Assembly: GCF_039541575.1 (NCBI RefSeq)
Contig: NZ_BAABGM010000002.1
Location: 62,001-126,000, forward strand
DNA length: 64,000 nucleotides
Source of the DNA: Fodinibacter luteus
Lineage (GTDB): Bacteria > Actinomycetota > Actinomycetes > Actinomycetales > Dermatophilaceae
Reading direction: 5' to 3'
The notes under the pieces were generated by a model. It was not told the DNA's origin, did not search any database, and saw only the letters and a program-made list of their open reading frames with translations. Shown piece by piece: positions 8,578-16,181 of this stretch (positions are counted from its first letter, which is position 1; each line of letters opens with the position of its first letter). The translations under genes and the position numbers were made by a program.

Positions 8578-8654
8578 CCGGACCGCTCGTCGACTCCGTC
8601 ACACCGGAGCACGCACCGGCCCCGGCCGCAGGGCTGGGGCACCCGGCATACCGA

Positions 8655-8660
8655 TAGAGT
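8655..8660 (+). promoter_or_regulatory. Putative -10 box for a leaderless acyl-CoA carboxylase transcript
   Basis: TAGAGT ends 7 nt before the ATG at 8668 and no ribosome site is seen between them. This spacing puts transcription initiation at or next to the start codon. I see no convincing -35 box. Confidence 0.45.
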
Positions 8661-8667
8661 CCGAGCC

Positions 8668-10452
8668 ATGGCCATCAGCAAAGTCCTCATCGCCAACCGG
8701 GGTGAGATCGCGGTCCGCATCGCCCGTGCCTGCACGGACCACGGCATCGGGTCCGTCGCCGTCTACGCCGAGCCCGACCGCGACGCCCTCCACGTCAAGG
8801 TCGCCGACGAGGCGTACGCCCTGGGCGGGTCGACGCCGGCCGACTCCTACCTGCTCCAGGACAAGCTGATCGAGGTCGCCCACCAGGCCGGTGCCGACGC
8901 CGTCCACCCCGGGTACGGCTTCCTCGCGGAGAACGCCGGCTTCGCGCAGAAGGTCATCGATGCCGGGCTCGTGTGGATCGGGCCGGGGCCCGAGGCCATC
9001 GACTCCCTCGGCGACAAGGTCAAGGCCCGCCACATCGCGCTCGCCGCGAAGGCGCCCCTCGTCCCGGGCACGCCCGACCCGGTGAGCGGCCCCGACGAGG
9101 TCGTCGCGTTCGCCCGGGAGCACGGCCTCCCGGTCGCCATCAAGGCGGCCTACGGCGGCGGCGGGCGCGGGCTCAAGGTCGCCCGCACCCTCGAGGAGAT
9201 CCCCGAGCTGTACGAGTCGGCGGTGCGCGAGGCGGTCACCGCGTTCGGGCGCGGCGAGTGCTTCGTCGAGCGCTTCCTCGACCACCCGCGCCACGTCGAG
9301 ACCCAGTGCCTCGCCGACCAGCACGGCAACGTCGTCGTCGTGTCGACCCGAGACTGCTCGCTGCAGCGGCGCAACCAGAAGCTCGTCGAGGAGGCCCCCG
9401 CGCCGTTCGTCACCGACGAGCAGCACACCGAGCTGCTGCGGGCGTCGAAGGAGATCCTGCGCCGAGCGGGCTACGTCGGCGCCGGCACCTGCGAGTTCCT
9501 CGTCGGTCCCGCAGGCGACATCTCCTTCCTCGAGGTCAACACCCGCCTGCAGGTCGAGCACCCCGTCTCCGAGGAGGTCACCGGCATCGACCTCGTCCGC
9601 GAGCAGTTCCGCATCGCCGACGGCGAGGCGCTCGACTACCCCGACCCCGAGCCGCACGCGCACTCCATCGAGTTCCGGATCAACGGCGAGGATGCCGGTC
9701 GCGGCTTCCTCCCCGCGCCCGGCACCGTCACGACGATGCGCGTCCCGCACGGCCCCGGGGTGCGCTGGGACTCCGGCCTCCTCGAGGGCGACACCGTCGC
9801 CGGGGCGTTCGACTCGATGATCGCCAAGCTCGTCGTCACCGGACGCGACCGCCAGGAGGCCCTGCAGCGGGCCCGCCGTGCCCTCGACGAGCTCGTCATC
9901 GAGGGCATGCCCACCGTCACCCCCTTCCACCGGGCCGTCGTCGCCGACCCCGCGTTCGCGCCGGCCGACCCCGGCGAGAAGTTCTCCATCCACACCCGCT
10001 GGATCGAGACCGAGTTCGACAACACCATCGAGCCGTACTCCGGCGGGTCGGCGGACGCCCCGGAGGCCGAGGAGCGCCAGACCGTCGTCGTCGAGGTCGG
10101 CGGCAAGCGGCTCGAGGTCTCGCTGCCCGGCGGGCTCTCGCTCGGCGCAGGCGCCGGGGGTGCCGGCGGTGCCGGGGCCCGCAAGAAGGCCCCACGCCGC
10201 AGCGGCGGCGCGAAGGCGGGCGCCGCGGCATCCGGTGACTCCCTCACCGCACCCATGCAGGGCACGATCGTCAAGATCGCCGTCGAGGAGGGCGCCACGG
10301 TGGCCGCGGGCGACCTCGTCGTCGTCCTCGAGGCGATGAAGATGGAGCAGCCCATCACGGCGCACAAGGCCGGCACCGTGACGGGCCTGACCGCCGAGGT
10401 CGGCGCGACCGTGTCCAACGGCGCCGTGCTCTGCGACATCAAGGACGCCTGA
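8668..10452 (+). CDS. accA3: Acetyl-/propionyl-CoA carboxylase alpha chain (biotin carboxylase plus biotin carrier)
   Basis: A 594-residue bifunctional subunit. The biotin carboxylase part spans roughly residues 1-450, with the N-terminal NRGEIAVRIARA, the Gly-rich ATP loop AYGGGGRGLK and the catalytic EVNTRLQVEHPVSE. A linker rich in Gly, Ala and Lys (about 490-520) leads to a biotinyl carrier domain with the biotin-lysine motif EAMKMEQP near the C-terminus. It carboxylates biotin and, with a beta chain encoded elsewhere, makes malonyl- or methylmalonyl-CoA for lipid synthesis or propionate metabolism. Size and layout match actinobacterial AccA3. It stands alone here, and a partial duplication of its 3' end follows it. 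Confidence 0.93.
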   Translation: MAISKVLIANRGEIAVRIARACTDHGIGSVAVYAEPDRDALHVKVADEAYALGGSTPADSYLLQDKLIEVAHQAGADAVHPGYGFLAENAGFAQKVIDAGLVWIGPGPEAIDSLGDKVKARHIALAAKAPLVPGTPDPVSGPDEVVAFAREHGLPVAIKAAYGGGGRGLKVARTLEEIPELYESAVREAVTAFGRGECFVERFLDHPRHVETQCLADQHGNVVVVSTRDCSLQRRNQKLVEEAPAPFVTDEQHTELLRASKEILRRAGYVGAGTCEFLVGPAGDISFLEVNTRLQVEHPVSEEVTGIDLVREQFRIADGEALDYPDPEPHAHSIEFRINGEDAGRGFLPAPGTVTTMRVPHGPGVRWDSGLLEGDTVAGAFDSMIAKLVVTGRDRQEALQRARRALDELVIEGMPTVTPFHRAVVADPAFAPADPGEKFSIHTRWIETEFDNTIEPYSGGSADAPEAEERQTVVVEVGGKRLEVSLPGGLSLGAGAGGAGGAGARKKAPRRSGGAKAGAAASGDSLTAPMQGTIVKIAVEEGATVAAGDLVVVLEAMKMEQPITAHKAGTVTGLTAEVGATVSNGAVLCDIKDA

Positions 10453-10513
10453 CCGTCGAGGTCGGCGCGACCGTGTCGAACGGCGCCGTGCTCTGCGACA
10501 TCAAGGACGCCTG
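10385..10513 (+). repeat. 62-bp-period tandem duplication of the 3' end of the carboxylase gene
   Basis: Bases 10385-10451 are repeated at 10447-10513 with two differences (C to T and C to G). The second copy starts at the stop codon of the real gene and is untranslated in that frame. The period is not a multiple of three. It looks like a recent local duplication or slippage event that left the true reading frame intact. Downstream, 10520-10575 carries a shorter direct repeat of CCGGCGCCCTG. Confidence 0.9.
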
Positions 10514-10589
10514 GCTGCGCCTTGTCGGACGGCGTGGCCGGCGCCCTGTCGGGACGGCCCGACCGGCGCCCTGACGACCGGGCCGCCCC

Positions 10590-11063
10590 CTACTGGGGGT
10601 CGACCTCGCGCGGCTGGGTGCCGGCGAACAGCGCCGTGAGGTCGAGCGACGGCACGTGCCGGCGGCTGGCGAGCGATACGTACGTGCGCGCCAGGACGTC
10701 CTTGCCGAAGCCGAGCACGGTGCTCAGCAGGCCGGTGGCCTCCGCCAGGTCCTCGGGCGGCTCGTTCGCCACGACGTGGCGCCACATCGTCTCCTCGAGC
10801 GCGTTGAACGCCGCCTGGACCTCTCCGATGTCGAAGCCCTGGTTGAAGCGCTCCTCGGCGATCCGGCGCGAGAAGACGCTCACCCGGGCGAGGTCGCGGT
10901 CGCGGATCGCGGAGACGACGAGCGTGAAGAGGTCCTCGAGCCGCTGGCGGGTGAACTCCTCCCCCGCGGCCTCGTAGTGGTGGATGTGCGAGCGCTCGAG
11001 GGCGGCGAAGCTGTCCTCGAGGATGCTCGACTGGGACTCCAGCAGCAGCGCTGCAAGATCCAT
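10590..11063 (-). CDS. RsbRD_N-like sensory domain protein
   Basis: A 157-residue, apparently all-helical soluble protein. The segment RFNQGFDIGEVQAAFNALEETMW resembles the N-terminal RsbT co-antagonist domain found in stressosome proteins and in histidine kinases and regulators. There is no STAS or kinase domain attached, so it is a stand-alone module. The start is set by GGAGGTG, 7 nt upstream of the ATG at 11063. There is no partner gene next to it. Function could be stress signalling, but that is inference from a weak family match. Confidence 0.6.
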   Translation of the reverse strand: MDLAALLLESQSSILEDSFAALERSHIHHYEAAGEEFTRQRLEDLFTLVVSAIRDRDLARVSVFSRRIAEERFNQGFDIGEVQAAFNALEETMWRHVVANEPPEDLAEATGLLSTVLGFGKDVLARTYVSLASRRHVPSLDLTALFAGTQPREVDPQ

Positions 11064-11154
11064 GGGGATGCACCTCCGGTCTCGGTGCTCCCCATCCTTC
11101 CACCCGGGCACGACGCGCAGGACGCGACCCCGCTCATTGCGTCGCATCCCGGTG

Positions 11155-11278
11155 CCGGATGCCGGCAGGATGCCGCGCGGCTGCCGGCAGGATGCCGCGC
11201 AGGTGCCGGGCGGACACCGCGCGGGTGCCGGTCGGATGCCGCGCGGGTGCCGGTCGGATGCCGCGCGGATGCTGCCCG
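11155..11278. repeat. 22-bp tandem repeat array
   Basis: About five degenerate copies of a 22-bp unit (CGGATGCCGCGCGGGTGCCG plus two bases) fill much of the gap between the RsbRD_N-like gene and the antitoxin-like gene. Units contain the heptamer GGATGCC that recurs throughout the window. The unit length is not a codon multiple, arguing against a coding role. There are no unique spacers, so this is not a CRISPR array. Confidence 0.8.
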
Positions 11279-11343
11279 CCCCGACACGCAGCGCGCCCGG
11301 CAGGCCGACCCGTCCAGGGCCGACCCGCCGGGCGCGGGACGAG

Positions 11344-11592
11344 TCAGGCGCTCGGTGGCGGGGGTGGCGGCGTCACGCCGCCCCGGGGGGTCGACGAGAT
11401 GCCGAGGCCGGACCGCACGGCCTGGCCCCCCTTGCCGACGTGGCCGGCGTACTTCGGGCCGACCTTGCTGCTCACCGCGGACTCGACCTTCGCGATGGTC
11501 GAGGACACGGAGTCGGGGTTCTTGCGTGCGTAGTCACGGGCCTGCTTCGCGAGACCGGCGAGGGCGGCGAGCTTGATGGCGCCACGGGCCAT
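11344..11592 (-). CDS. MT0933-type antitoxin-like small protein
   Basis: An 82-residue protein with a basic helical N-terminus, a central helix-rich part (TIAKVESAVSSKVGPKYAGHVGKG) and a proline-rich C-terminus (TPPPPPPSA). The pattern of a KVxxA helix followed by a K-Y motif resembles the MT0933 family annotated as antitoxins in actinobacteria. No toxin gene lies next to it, so the annotation should not be taken as proof of a toxin-antitoxin pair. A GGAGGA box precedes the ATG. Confidence 0.6.
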   Translation of the reverse strand: MARGAIKLAALAGLAKQARDYARKNPDSVSSTIAKVESAVSSKVGPKYAGHVGKGGQAVRSGLGISSTPRGGVTPPPPPPSA

Positions 11593-11748
11593 GGGGTCCT
11601 CCTGGGGTCGACGGTACGGTCTGACCGGAAGAACTCGTCGCGGGGTCGTGGTGTTCCCAGGGATGGAGGTCGGTGGGCCAGCGCCTTGACGCCCCGGTCA
11701 GCGCCTGTGGCACCTCAACGCCCGTGGCACCTCAGCGCCCGTGGCGCC

Positions 11749-12096
11749 TCAGCGCCCGCGGCGCCTCAGCGCCCGGTCGATCGCCGCCTCGAGCCCCTCG
11801 GGCTCGCGCCCGAGCTCGGCGACGACGGCACTGCGCACCGCCGCCCGCAGGGCCTCGGTCGCTGGTGGGCCAGCAGCCGGGGCCGGCGGCCCACCCGGTG
11901 TGCGGCGAGCGGCACCCTCCCGCTCGATGCGGACACCCAGGTCCTCGGCGCGCTGGGCGGCCTCGTCGGTGACGACGTCACGCCCGCTGACGACGATGGG
12001 CGTGCCGGAGCGGGCCGCGTCCTCGACGTGGTGCCGGGTGACGAACCGCCGACGCCCCGCGCCGCCCCCCGGGCCCCGGGGCTCAGTCGCGGCCAT
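11749..12096 (-). CDS. Small BMC-locus protein resembling the EutQ N-terminal segment, with a putative encapsulation helix
   Basis: A 115-residue protein, last gene of the ethanolamine operon, starting inside the shell-protein gene upstream (14-base overlap). Residues about 15-50 (RRFVTRHHVEDAARSG...VVTDEAAQRAEDLGVRIE) align by eye with the N-terminus of the EutQ protein encoded at 13618-14160 (HTADDVLGLARTGG...LVTPLARDVAAERGVRIT). No cupin follows; instead a Gly/Pro/Ala linker leads to a helix ALRAAVRSAVVAELG, which resembles the encapsulation peptides that direct cargo into microcompartments. I know of no named family. A cargo, scaffold or assembly factor is my inference. Confidence 0.65.
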   Translation of the reverse strand: MAATEPRGPGGGAGRRRFVTRHHVEDAARSGTPIVVSGRDVVTDEAAQRAEDLGVRIEREGAARRTPGGPPAPAAGPPATEALRAAVRSAVVAELGREPEGLEAAIDRALRRRGR

Positions 12097-12706
12097 CGAT
12101 GGCCTCCAGTGCCGCGACGGCCGCGTTGCGCGCGGCGAGGATGTCGGCCTCGGTGCCGGCCATCCAGAGCCGACCGTAGACACCGACCGAGGTGACGTGC
12201 ATGAGGTTGACCGCGGCGGCCTTCTCGGCCTCGTTGGCCGCGAGGTTGATGTAGGCCGCCGGCGTGCACTCGAGCACGAGCATCGTCTGGCCGGCCACGA
12301 GCATCATGCCGCGGGTGAACCGGTTGAGCAGCTGGGACTGGTAGGGGCTGACGTTGGTGATGACCTGCATCGAGGCGATCTGGGGCTGCTTGCGCGCGGT
12401 GACGTCGAGGTCGAGCTCGCGCAGGACGGCCTCACCGGCCTGCAGCACCTCGGCCTGGGACTCCGAGTGCAGCTCGAACATGCCGAACTGGCGCTCGACG
12501 ATCTGCGCGCCCGGTCGGGCCATCGTGGACTTCACGGCGACGTCGACGACGCGGAAGACGTGGTTGCCGGGCGCCATCTCGACGTACAGGGCGGCCATGC
12601 CCTCGACCGGCAGGTCGCCCTGGGTCACCGTCCCCACGAAGGAGGCGTACTGCGGCTGCATCCGGTCGAGGTAGCAGTAGGCGCGGAGCTCGAACTCATC
12701 GGCCAT
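12083..12706 (-). CDS. Tandem-domain BMC shell protein (BMC-T), RMM-like, distinct from EutL
   Basis: A 207-residue protein with two BMC domains, so it should form trimers that look like hexamers. Motifs such as VVERQFGMFEL, NEAEKAAAVNLMHV and GRLWMAGTEADI resemble, from memory, the tandem shell protein of Rhodococcus/Mycobacterium (RMM-type) microcompartments. A second, clearly EutL-type tandem protein is encoded at 16181-16837, so this shell has two different trimers. The start has GGAGAAG upstream. It is encoded after eutJ and overlaps the small downstream gene. Confidence 0.85.
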   Translation of the reverse strand: MADEFELRAYCYLDRMQPQYASFVGTVTQGDLPVEGMAALYVEMAPGNHVFRVVDVAVKSTMARPGAQIVERQFGMFELHSESQAEVLQAGEAVLRELDLDVTARKQPQIASMQVITNVSPYQSQLLNRFTRGMMLVAGQTMLVLECTPAAYINLAANEAEKAAAVNLMHVTSVGVYGRLWMAGTEADILAARNAAVAALEAIDGRD

Positions 12707-12766
12707 GGGAACACTTCTCCTTCTCGGGGTCTGTCAGGCCCGGGGTGACACGTCCTCGCCGGCCCC

Positions 12767-13618
12767 TCATCCGTGGGCCGATCGGTGGCCCACCTCGAGG
12801 GCGGGGGCGCTGCGCGCGATGCCGAGCGGGGTGACGAAGAGCGGAGCCACCGGCACCACGGCATCCAGGCCGGTGGTCTCGGACACCACCTCGGCGAAGC
12901 CCGGGAACGCCGCGCTCCCGCCCACGAGGTGCACCTTCGGCGTCGGCCAGCCGCGGGTGTGCGCCGACACGATCGACGCGACCTTCTCCATCACCGGGCG
13001 GATGAGGGGGAACAGCCGCGGCTGTTCGGCGGGGTCCTTCTTGAGCCGTTCCGCCTCCTCGACGGGGACGCCGAGCGCGCCGGCGATGACGAGGGTGAGG
13101 TGCGTGCCGCCGGTGGGCTCGTCGGCCGTGTGGACGACCACGCCGTCCTGCACGACCGCGACGCCCGTCGTGCCTCCGCCGATGTCGACCACGACACCGT
13201 CGGCCAGGCGGAGCACGGCGTTCGCCGCGCTCGGCTCGTCCACCAGCCCGGTGCACTCCATCCCCGCGGACTCGATGACGTGGCGCACCGCCCGGACCGA
13301 GCCGCTCGCGACGCCGGGCGGGAAGGCGCCGTGCGCTCCGGCAACGGCCACGCCGAGGCGCTCCTCGACCTGCTGCTTCAGCCGGCGCACCACGTCGACG
13401 GCACCCACGTAGTCGGTGACGACGCCGTCGCGCACCACGCCGGCCGTCTCGTGGGCCGCGGCGAGCGGACGGTCATCGGCGTCCAGCGCCACGAGCACGA
13501 CGTATGCCGTCCCGAGGTCCACGCCACCCTTCACCAGGACCGGCGGCACGTCGAGGGGGGTGGACACCATCGCCGCGTCGAGCGCGGACATGGTGTCGTG
13601 CAGGGTGGCTCCTCCCAT
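12767..13618 (-). CDS. eutJ: EutJ, actin/Hsp70-fold ethanolamine-utilisation protein
   Basis: A 283-residue protein with the ATPase-fold motifs of the actin/Hsp70 superfamily: VDLGTAYVVLVALD (phosphate 1), VVDIGGGTTGVAVV (phosphate 2) and VHLVGGSAAFPGF (adenosine). The segment VVRDGVVTDYVGAVDVVRR and VLDEPT-like GLVDEPSAAN match EutJ of enteric bacteria, whose length is nearly the same. EutJ is proposed to act as a chaperone for the ammonia-lyase or shell assembly; its exact role is unproven. The start ATG at 13618 shares a base with the EutQ stop (TGATG), so translation is coupled. Confidence 0.92.
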   Translation of the reverse strand: MGGATLHDTMSALDAAMVSTPLDVPPVLVKGGVDLGTAYVVLVALDADDRPLAAAHETAGVVRDGVVTDYVGAVDVVRRLKQQVEERLGVAVAGAHGAFPPGVASGSVRAVRHVIESAGMECTGLVDEPSAANAVLRLADGVVVDIGGGTTGVAVVQDGVVVHTADEPTGGTHLTLVIAGALGVPVEEAERLKKDPAEQPRLFPLIRPVMEKVASIVSAHTRGWPTPKVHLVGGSAAFPGFAEVVSETTGLDAVVPVAPLFVTPLGIARSAPALEVGHRSAHG

Positions 13619-14160
13619 CACGAGCTCCAGTCGGCCGGGTAGGTGACGTAGAGGAACTTCGCCCAGGACGGGGTGCCGAACGTGATCGACGACCCCTTGG
13701 GCACGGCGATGACGTCGCCGGGGCGGCCGACGACCTGCTGGGCCGCCGTGGTGATGTGCAGCTCTCCCTCGAGGACGTACTCCACCTCGTCGTAGTCCAG
13801 CGTCCACGGGAACGACCCCGCCCGCAGGCTCATGAGCCCGGCCGCGATGGGCAGCCCGTGGTCCGCGGTCACGACGTCGAGCAGGCGCACGTCCATCTCC
13901 GGCCGGTGCACGTCCACCGGGAACGGCTCGAGCGGTAGCACGTTCGCCCCGGCCACGTGCCGCACGGAGGGCGGCCCGCCGGCCGGCATCCGGTCGACGG
14001 CGTCCTGCGTCGGGGCGCGCACGGTGATCCGTACCCCCCGCTCGGCCGCCACGTCCCGGGCGAGCGGTGTCACGAGGTCTCCGGGCGCGACGGCGAGCTC
14101 GGTGCCGCCCGTGCGGGCGAGACCGAGCACGTCGTCGGCCGTGTGGACCCGGCGGCTCAC
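13618..14160 (-). CDS. eutQ: EutQ-like cupin protein
   Basis: A 180-residue protein. The N-terminal segment (HTADDVLGLARTGGTELAV...LVTPLARDVAAERGVRIT) is the typical EutQ leader, and residues about 80-175 form a cupin with DYDEVEYVLEGELHI and GRPGDVIAVPKGSSITF. EutQ of Salmonella has been reported to have acetate-kinase activity and to be needed for shell assembly under some conditions. The start is GTG. It overlaps eutJ downstream. Since no phosphotransacetylase gene is present in this operon, an acetate-kinase role would have no obvious acetyl-phosphate supply here. Confidence 0.9.
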   Translation of the reverse strand: MSRRVHTADDVLGLARTGGTELAVAPGDLVTPLARDVAAERGVRITVRAPTQDAVDRMPAGGPPSVRHVAGANVLPLEPFPVDVHRPEMDVRLLDVVTADHGLPIAAGLMSLRAGSFPWTLDYDEVEYVLEGELHITTAAQQVVGRPGDVIAVPKGSSITFGTPSWAKFLYVTYPADWSS

Positions 14161-14194
14161 GGCAGCGCCCTAGCGCTCCTCGTGGTCCCGCGGC

Positions 14195-14509
14195 TCACTT
14201 GGCCTGGGTCTGCGACGCTCCCGGGTTCTGTGCGGGCAGGATGAACTCGACGTCGCTGTGCGGGCGCGGGATGACGTGGACGCTGACCAGGTCACCGACG
14301 CGCTGGGCGGCGGCGGCACCGGCGTCCGTTGCGGCCTTGACCGCGCCGACGTCGCCACGCACCATGACGGTCACGTAGCCACCGCCGATCTGCTCCTTGC
14401 CGATCAGGGTCACGTTCGCCGCCTTCACCATGGCGTCGGCGGCCTCGATCGAGCCGACGAGCCCACGGGTCTCGATCATGCCGAGGGCGATCATCTGGGG
14501 GTTTGTCAC
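14195..14509 (-). CDS. eutM: Hexameric BMC-H shell protein (EutM/PduA-like)
   Basis: A 104-residue single BMC-domain protein: ALGMIETRGLVGSIEAADAMVKAANVTLIGKEQIGGGYVTVMVRGDVGAVKAATDAG. This is the main flat-facet hexamer of the shell, with the pore loop expected near the residue stretch KEQIGGGYV. The only BMC-H gene in the window, so it should be the major shell building block. It has a GTG start with GAGAGGAC upstream, after a 127-base gap from eutE. Confidence 0.93.
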   Translation of the reverse strand: MTNPQMIALGMIETRGLVGSIEAADAMVKAANVTLIGKEQIGGGYVTVMVRGDVGAVKAATDAGAAAAQRVGDLVSVHVIPRPHSDVEFILPAQNPGASQTQAK

Positions 14510-14636
14510 TGGAGTGTCCTCTCACTGTGGTGCTGCCGGAGTGCTGCGGAGTCGGGGTGCTGTGGGTGCGTTCCCGCCACGGGTGGCGGCTGGGCCCTCG
14601 CCGGCGGCGCCGGCCCTCGGATGCCGCGGCCGCCGG

Positions 14637-16181
14637 TCATGGGCCACCTCCGAGCTGGCTGAGAACACGCCGCACGATGCGGTCGACCTGGTCGGTGCCC
14701 GGTGGGGACGGGTCGGGCACCCCCGGCACCCGGGGACGCGGGGCCGCCCCGGCGGCTCGGGACCCGTCGTGCCGCGGGGCCCCCCGGACGTCCGGAGCGT
14801 GCTCGTACGCCGCCGCGGGTGGTTCGTGGAGGGCGAAGGCGAGCCGCTTGACGTTGAGCAGGTGGGTCACGGTGATGTTGTCGCTCACCACGGCACCGCC
14901 GATGCCGCCGGGGGCGAGGGTCATCGCGGGCATCACGCCCGTCGTGGCGCCGATCGCACCCAGGGTGCCCCAGGTGTTCACGAGGATCCGGAAGGCCGGC
15001 TTCTCGAGGCCGAAGGCCATGACGACGTCGTCGTCGGTCGCGTGGATCACGAGCGAGTGCCCGTCCCCGCCGAAGCGGAGCAGCTCGATCGAGCGCTCGC
15101 AGCCCGCCCGCCAGCCGTCGGCGACGTACCAGCCCAGAACGGTCGTGAGCTTCTCGGCGCTCAGCGGCTCCTCGCGCCCGACGCTGCCCAGCTCGGCCAC
15201 GAGGATGCGCGCGTGGGCGGGGACGTCGATGCCCGCCAGGGCCGCCAGGGCCTGCGGTGTCCGTCCCACCGCCCCGGGGTTCATCCCGCCGCCGGGGGTG
15301 AAGACGGTCCGCTCGAGGGCCGCCTTCTGGGTCGGCGTGACGAAGTGGGCCCCGAGCCGCTCCATCTCGGCCCGGAGCTGCGCGGCGACCGGCGCGTCGA
15401 CGACGACGGACTGCTCGGTCGCGCAGATCGTGGAGCAGTCGAAGGACTTGCTGTTGACGATCGCGGTGGCCGCGGCGAGCACGTCGGCGCTGCGGTCCAC
15501 GTACACGGGGACGTTGCCGGGACCCACGCCGAGGGCCGGCTTGCCCATGCTGTGCGCGGCCCGCACCATCGGGGTACCCCCGGTGGCCAGGATCATCGAG
15601 GTGGCGTAGTGGCGCATCAGCTCCTGCGACCCGGGGAGGCTGACCTCCTGCATGCACCCGACGAGGCCCCGCGGCATCCCGGCCCGCTCGCCCGCCTCGA
15701 TCATGAGCCGCACCGCCTCGTAGGTGCAGGCCTTGGCCGAGGGGTGCGGGGCGATGATGCAGGCGTTGCGGGCCTTGACCGAGATGAGCACCTTGTAGAC
15801 GGCCGTCGAGTTCGGGTTGGTCGAGGGGCACAGGCCCACGACCACGCCCACCGGCCAGCCGATCTCGACGACCCCCCTGGCGTCGTCCCGGCGCAGCACG
15901 CCGACCGTCGGGATGTCGCGGATCGACTCCCACACCGTCCGGGACGCGAACTCCACCTTGATCCGCTTGTGGGCCGGCACGCCGTAGCCGGTCTCGTCGG
16001 TGGCGAGCTGCCCGAGCCGCGCCGCGTCGCGGTACACGGCGTCGGCCATCGCGGCACAGATCCGGTCCACCTCGGCCTGCGAGGCGTGGGCGAACTCGCG
16101 CTGGGCCGCGCGCGCGGCCACCGCGAGACGGCGGGCCTCCTGGACCGACCGCAGGTCGCTGTCGAGCTCGTCGTACGACAT
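14637..16181 (-). CDS. eutE: EutE-type CoA-acylating acetaldehyde dehydrogenase with C-terminal encapsulation-like helix
   Basis: A 514-residue enzyme that should oxidise acetaldehyde to acetyl-CoA with NAD+ and CoA inside the microcompartment. The catalytic Cys253 lies in KSFDCSTICATEQSVVV, and VVGLCPSTNPNSTAVYK is the cofactor region. The C-terminus carries a Pro/Gly/Ala-rich linker (about 465-495) ending in the amphipathic helix DQVDRIVRRVLSQLGG, which looks like an encapsulation peptide. Enteric EutE carries its peptide at the N-terminus, so this layout is closer to glycyl-radical or other BMC dehydrogenases. The ATG at 16181 shares a base with the EutL stop. Confidence 0.92.
   Translation of the reverse strand: MSYDELDSDLRSVQEARRLAVAARAAQREFAHASQAEVDRICAAMADAVYRDAARLGQLATDETGYGVPAHKRIKVEFASRTVWESIRDIPTVGVLRRDDARGVVEIGWPVGVVVGLCPSTNPNSTAVYKVLISVKARNACIIAPHPSAKACTYEAVRLMIEAGERAGMPRGLVGCMQEVSLPGSQELMRHYATSMILATGGTPMVRAAHSMGKPALGVGPGNVPVYVDRSADVLAAATAIVNSKSFDCSTICATEQSVVVDAPVAAQLRAEMERLGAHFVTPTQKAALERTVFTPGGGMNPGAVGRTPQALAALAGIDVPAHARILVAELGSVGREEPLSAEKLTTVLGWYVADGWRAGCERSIELLRFGGDGHSLVIHATDDDVVMAFGLEKPAFRILVNTWGTLGAIGATTGVMPAMTLAPGGIGGAVVSDNITVTHLLNVKRLAFALHEPPAAAYEHAPDVRGAPRHDGSRAAGAAPRPRVPGVPDPSPPGTDQVDRIVRRVLSQLGGGP

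Noticed and set aside
11155..11278. 22-bp repeat array as a possible CRISPR
   Set aside because: Units are directly adjacent without unique spacers and there are no cas genes; it is a simple tandem repeat.
11344..11592. Complete toxin-antitoxin module
   Set aside because: Only the antitoxin-like gene is present; neighbouring frames on both sides are repeats or shell-locus genes.
14506..14640. 44-codon open frame after eutE starting in an ATGA overlap
   Set aside because: The coupling-like start is attractive, but the product is low-complexity Pro/Arg/His without shell or enzyme motifs, and it runs into the BMC-H start region. I treat the stretch as a 127-base spacer.
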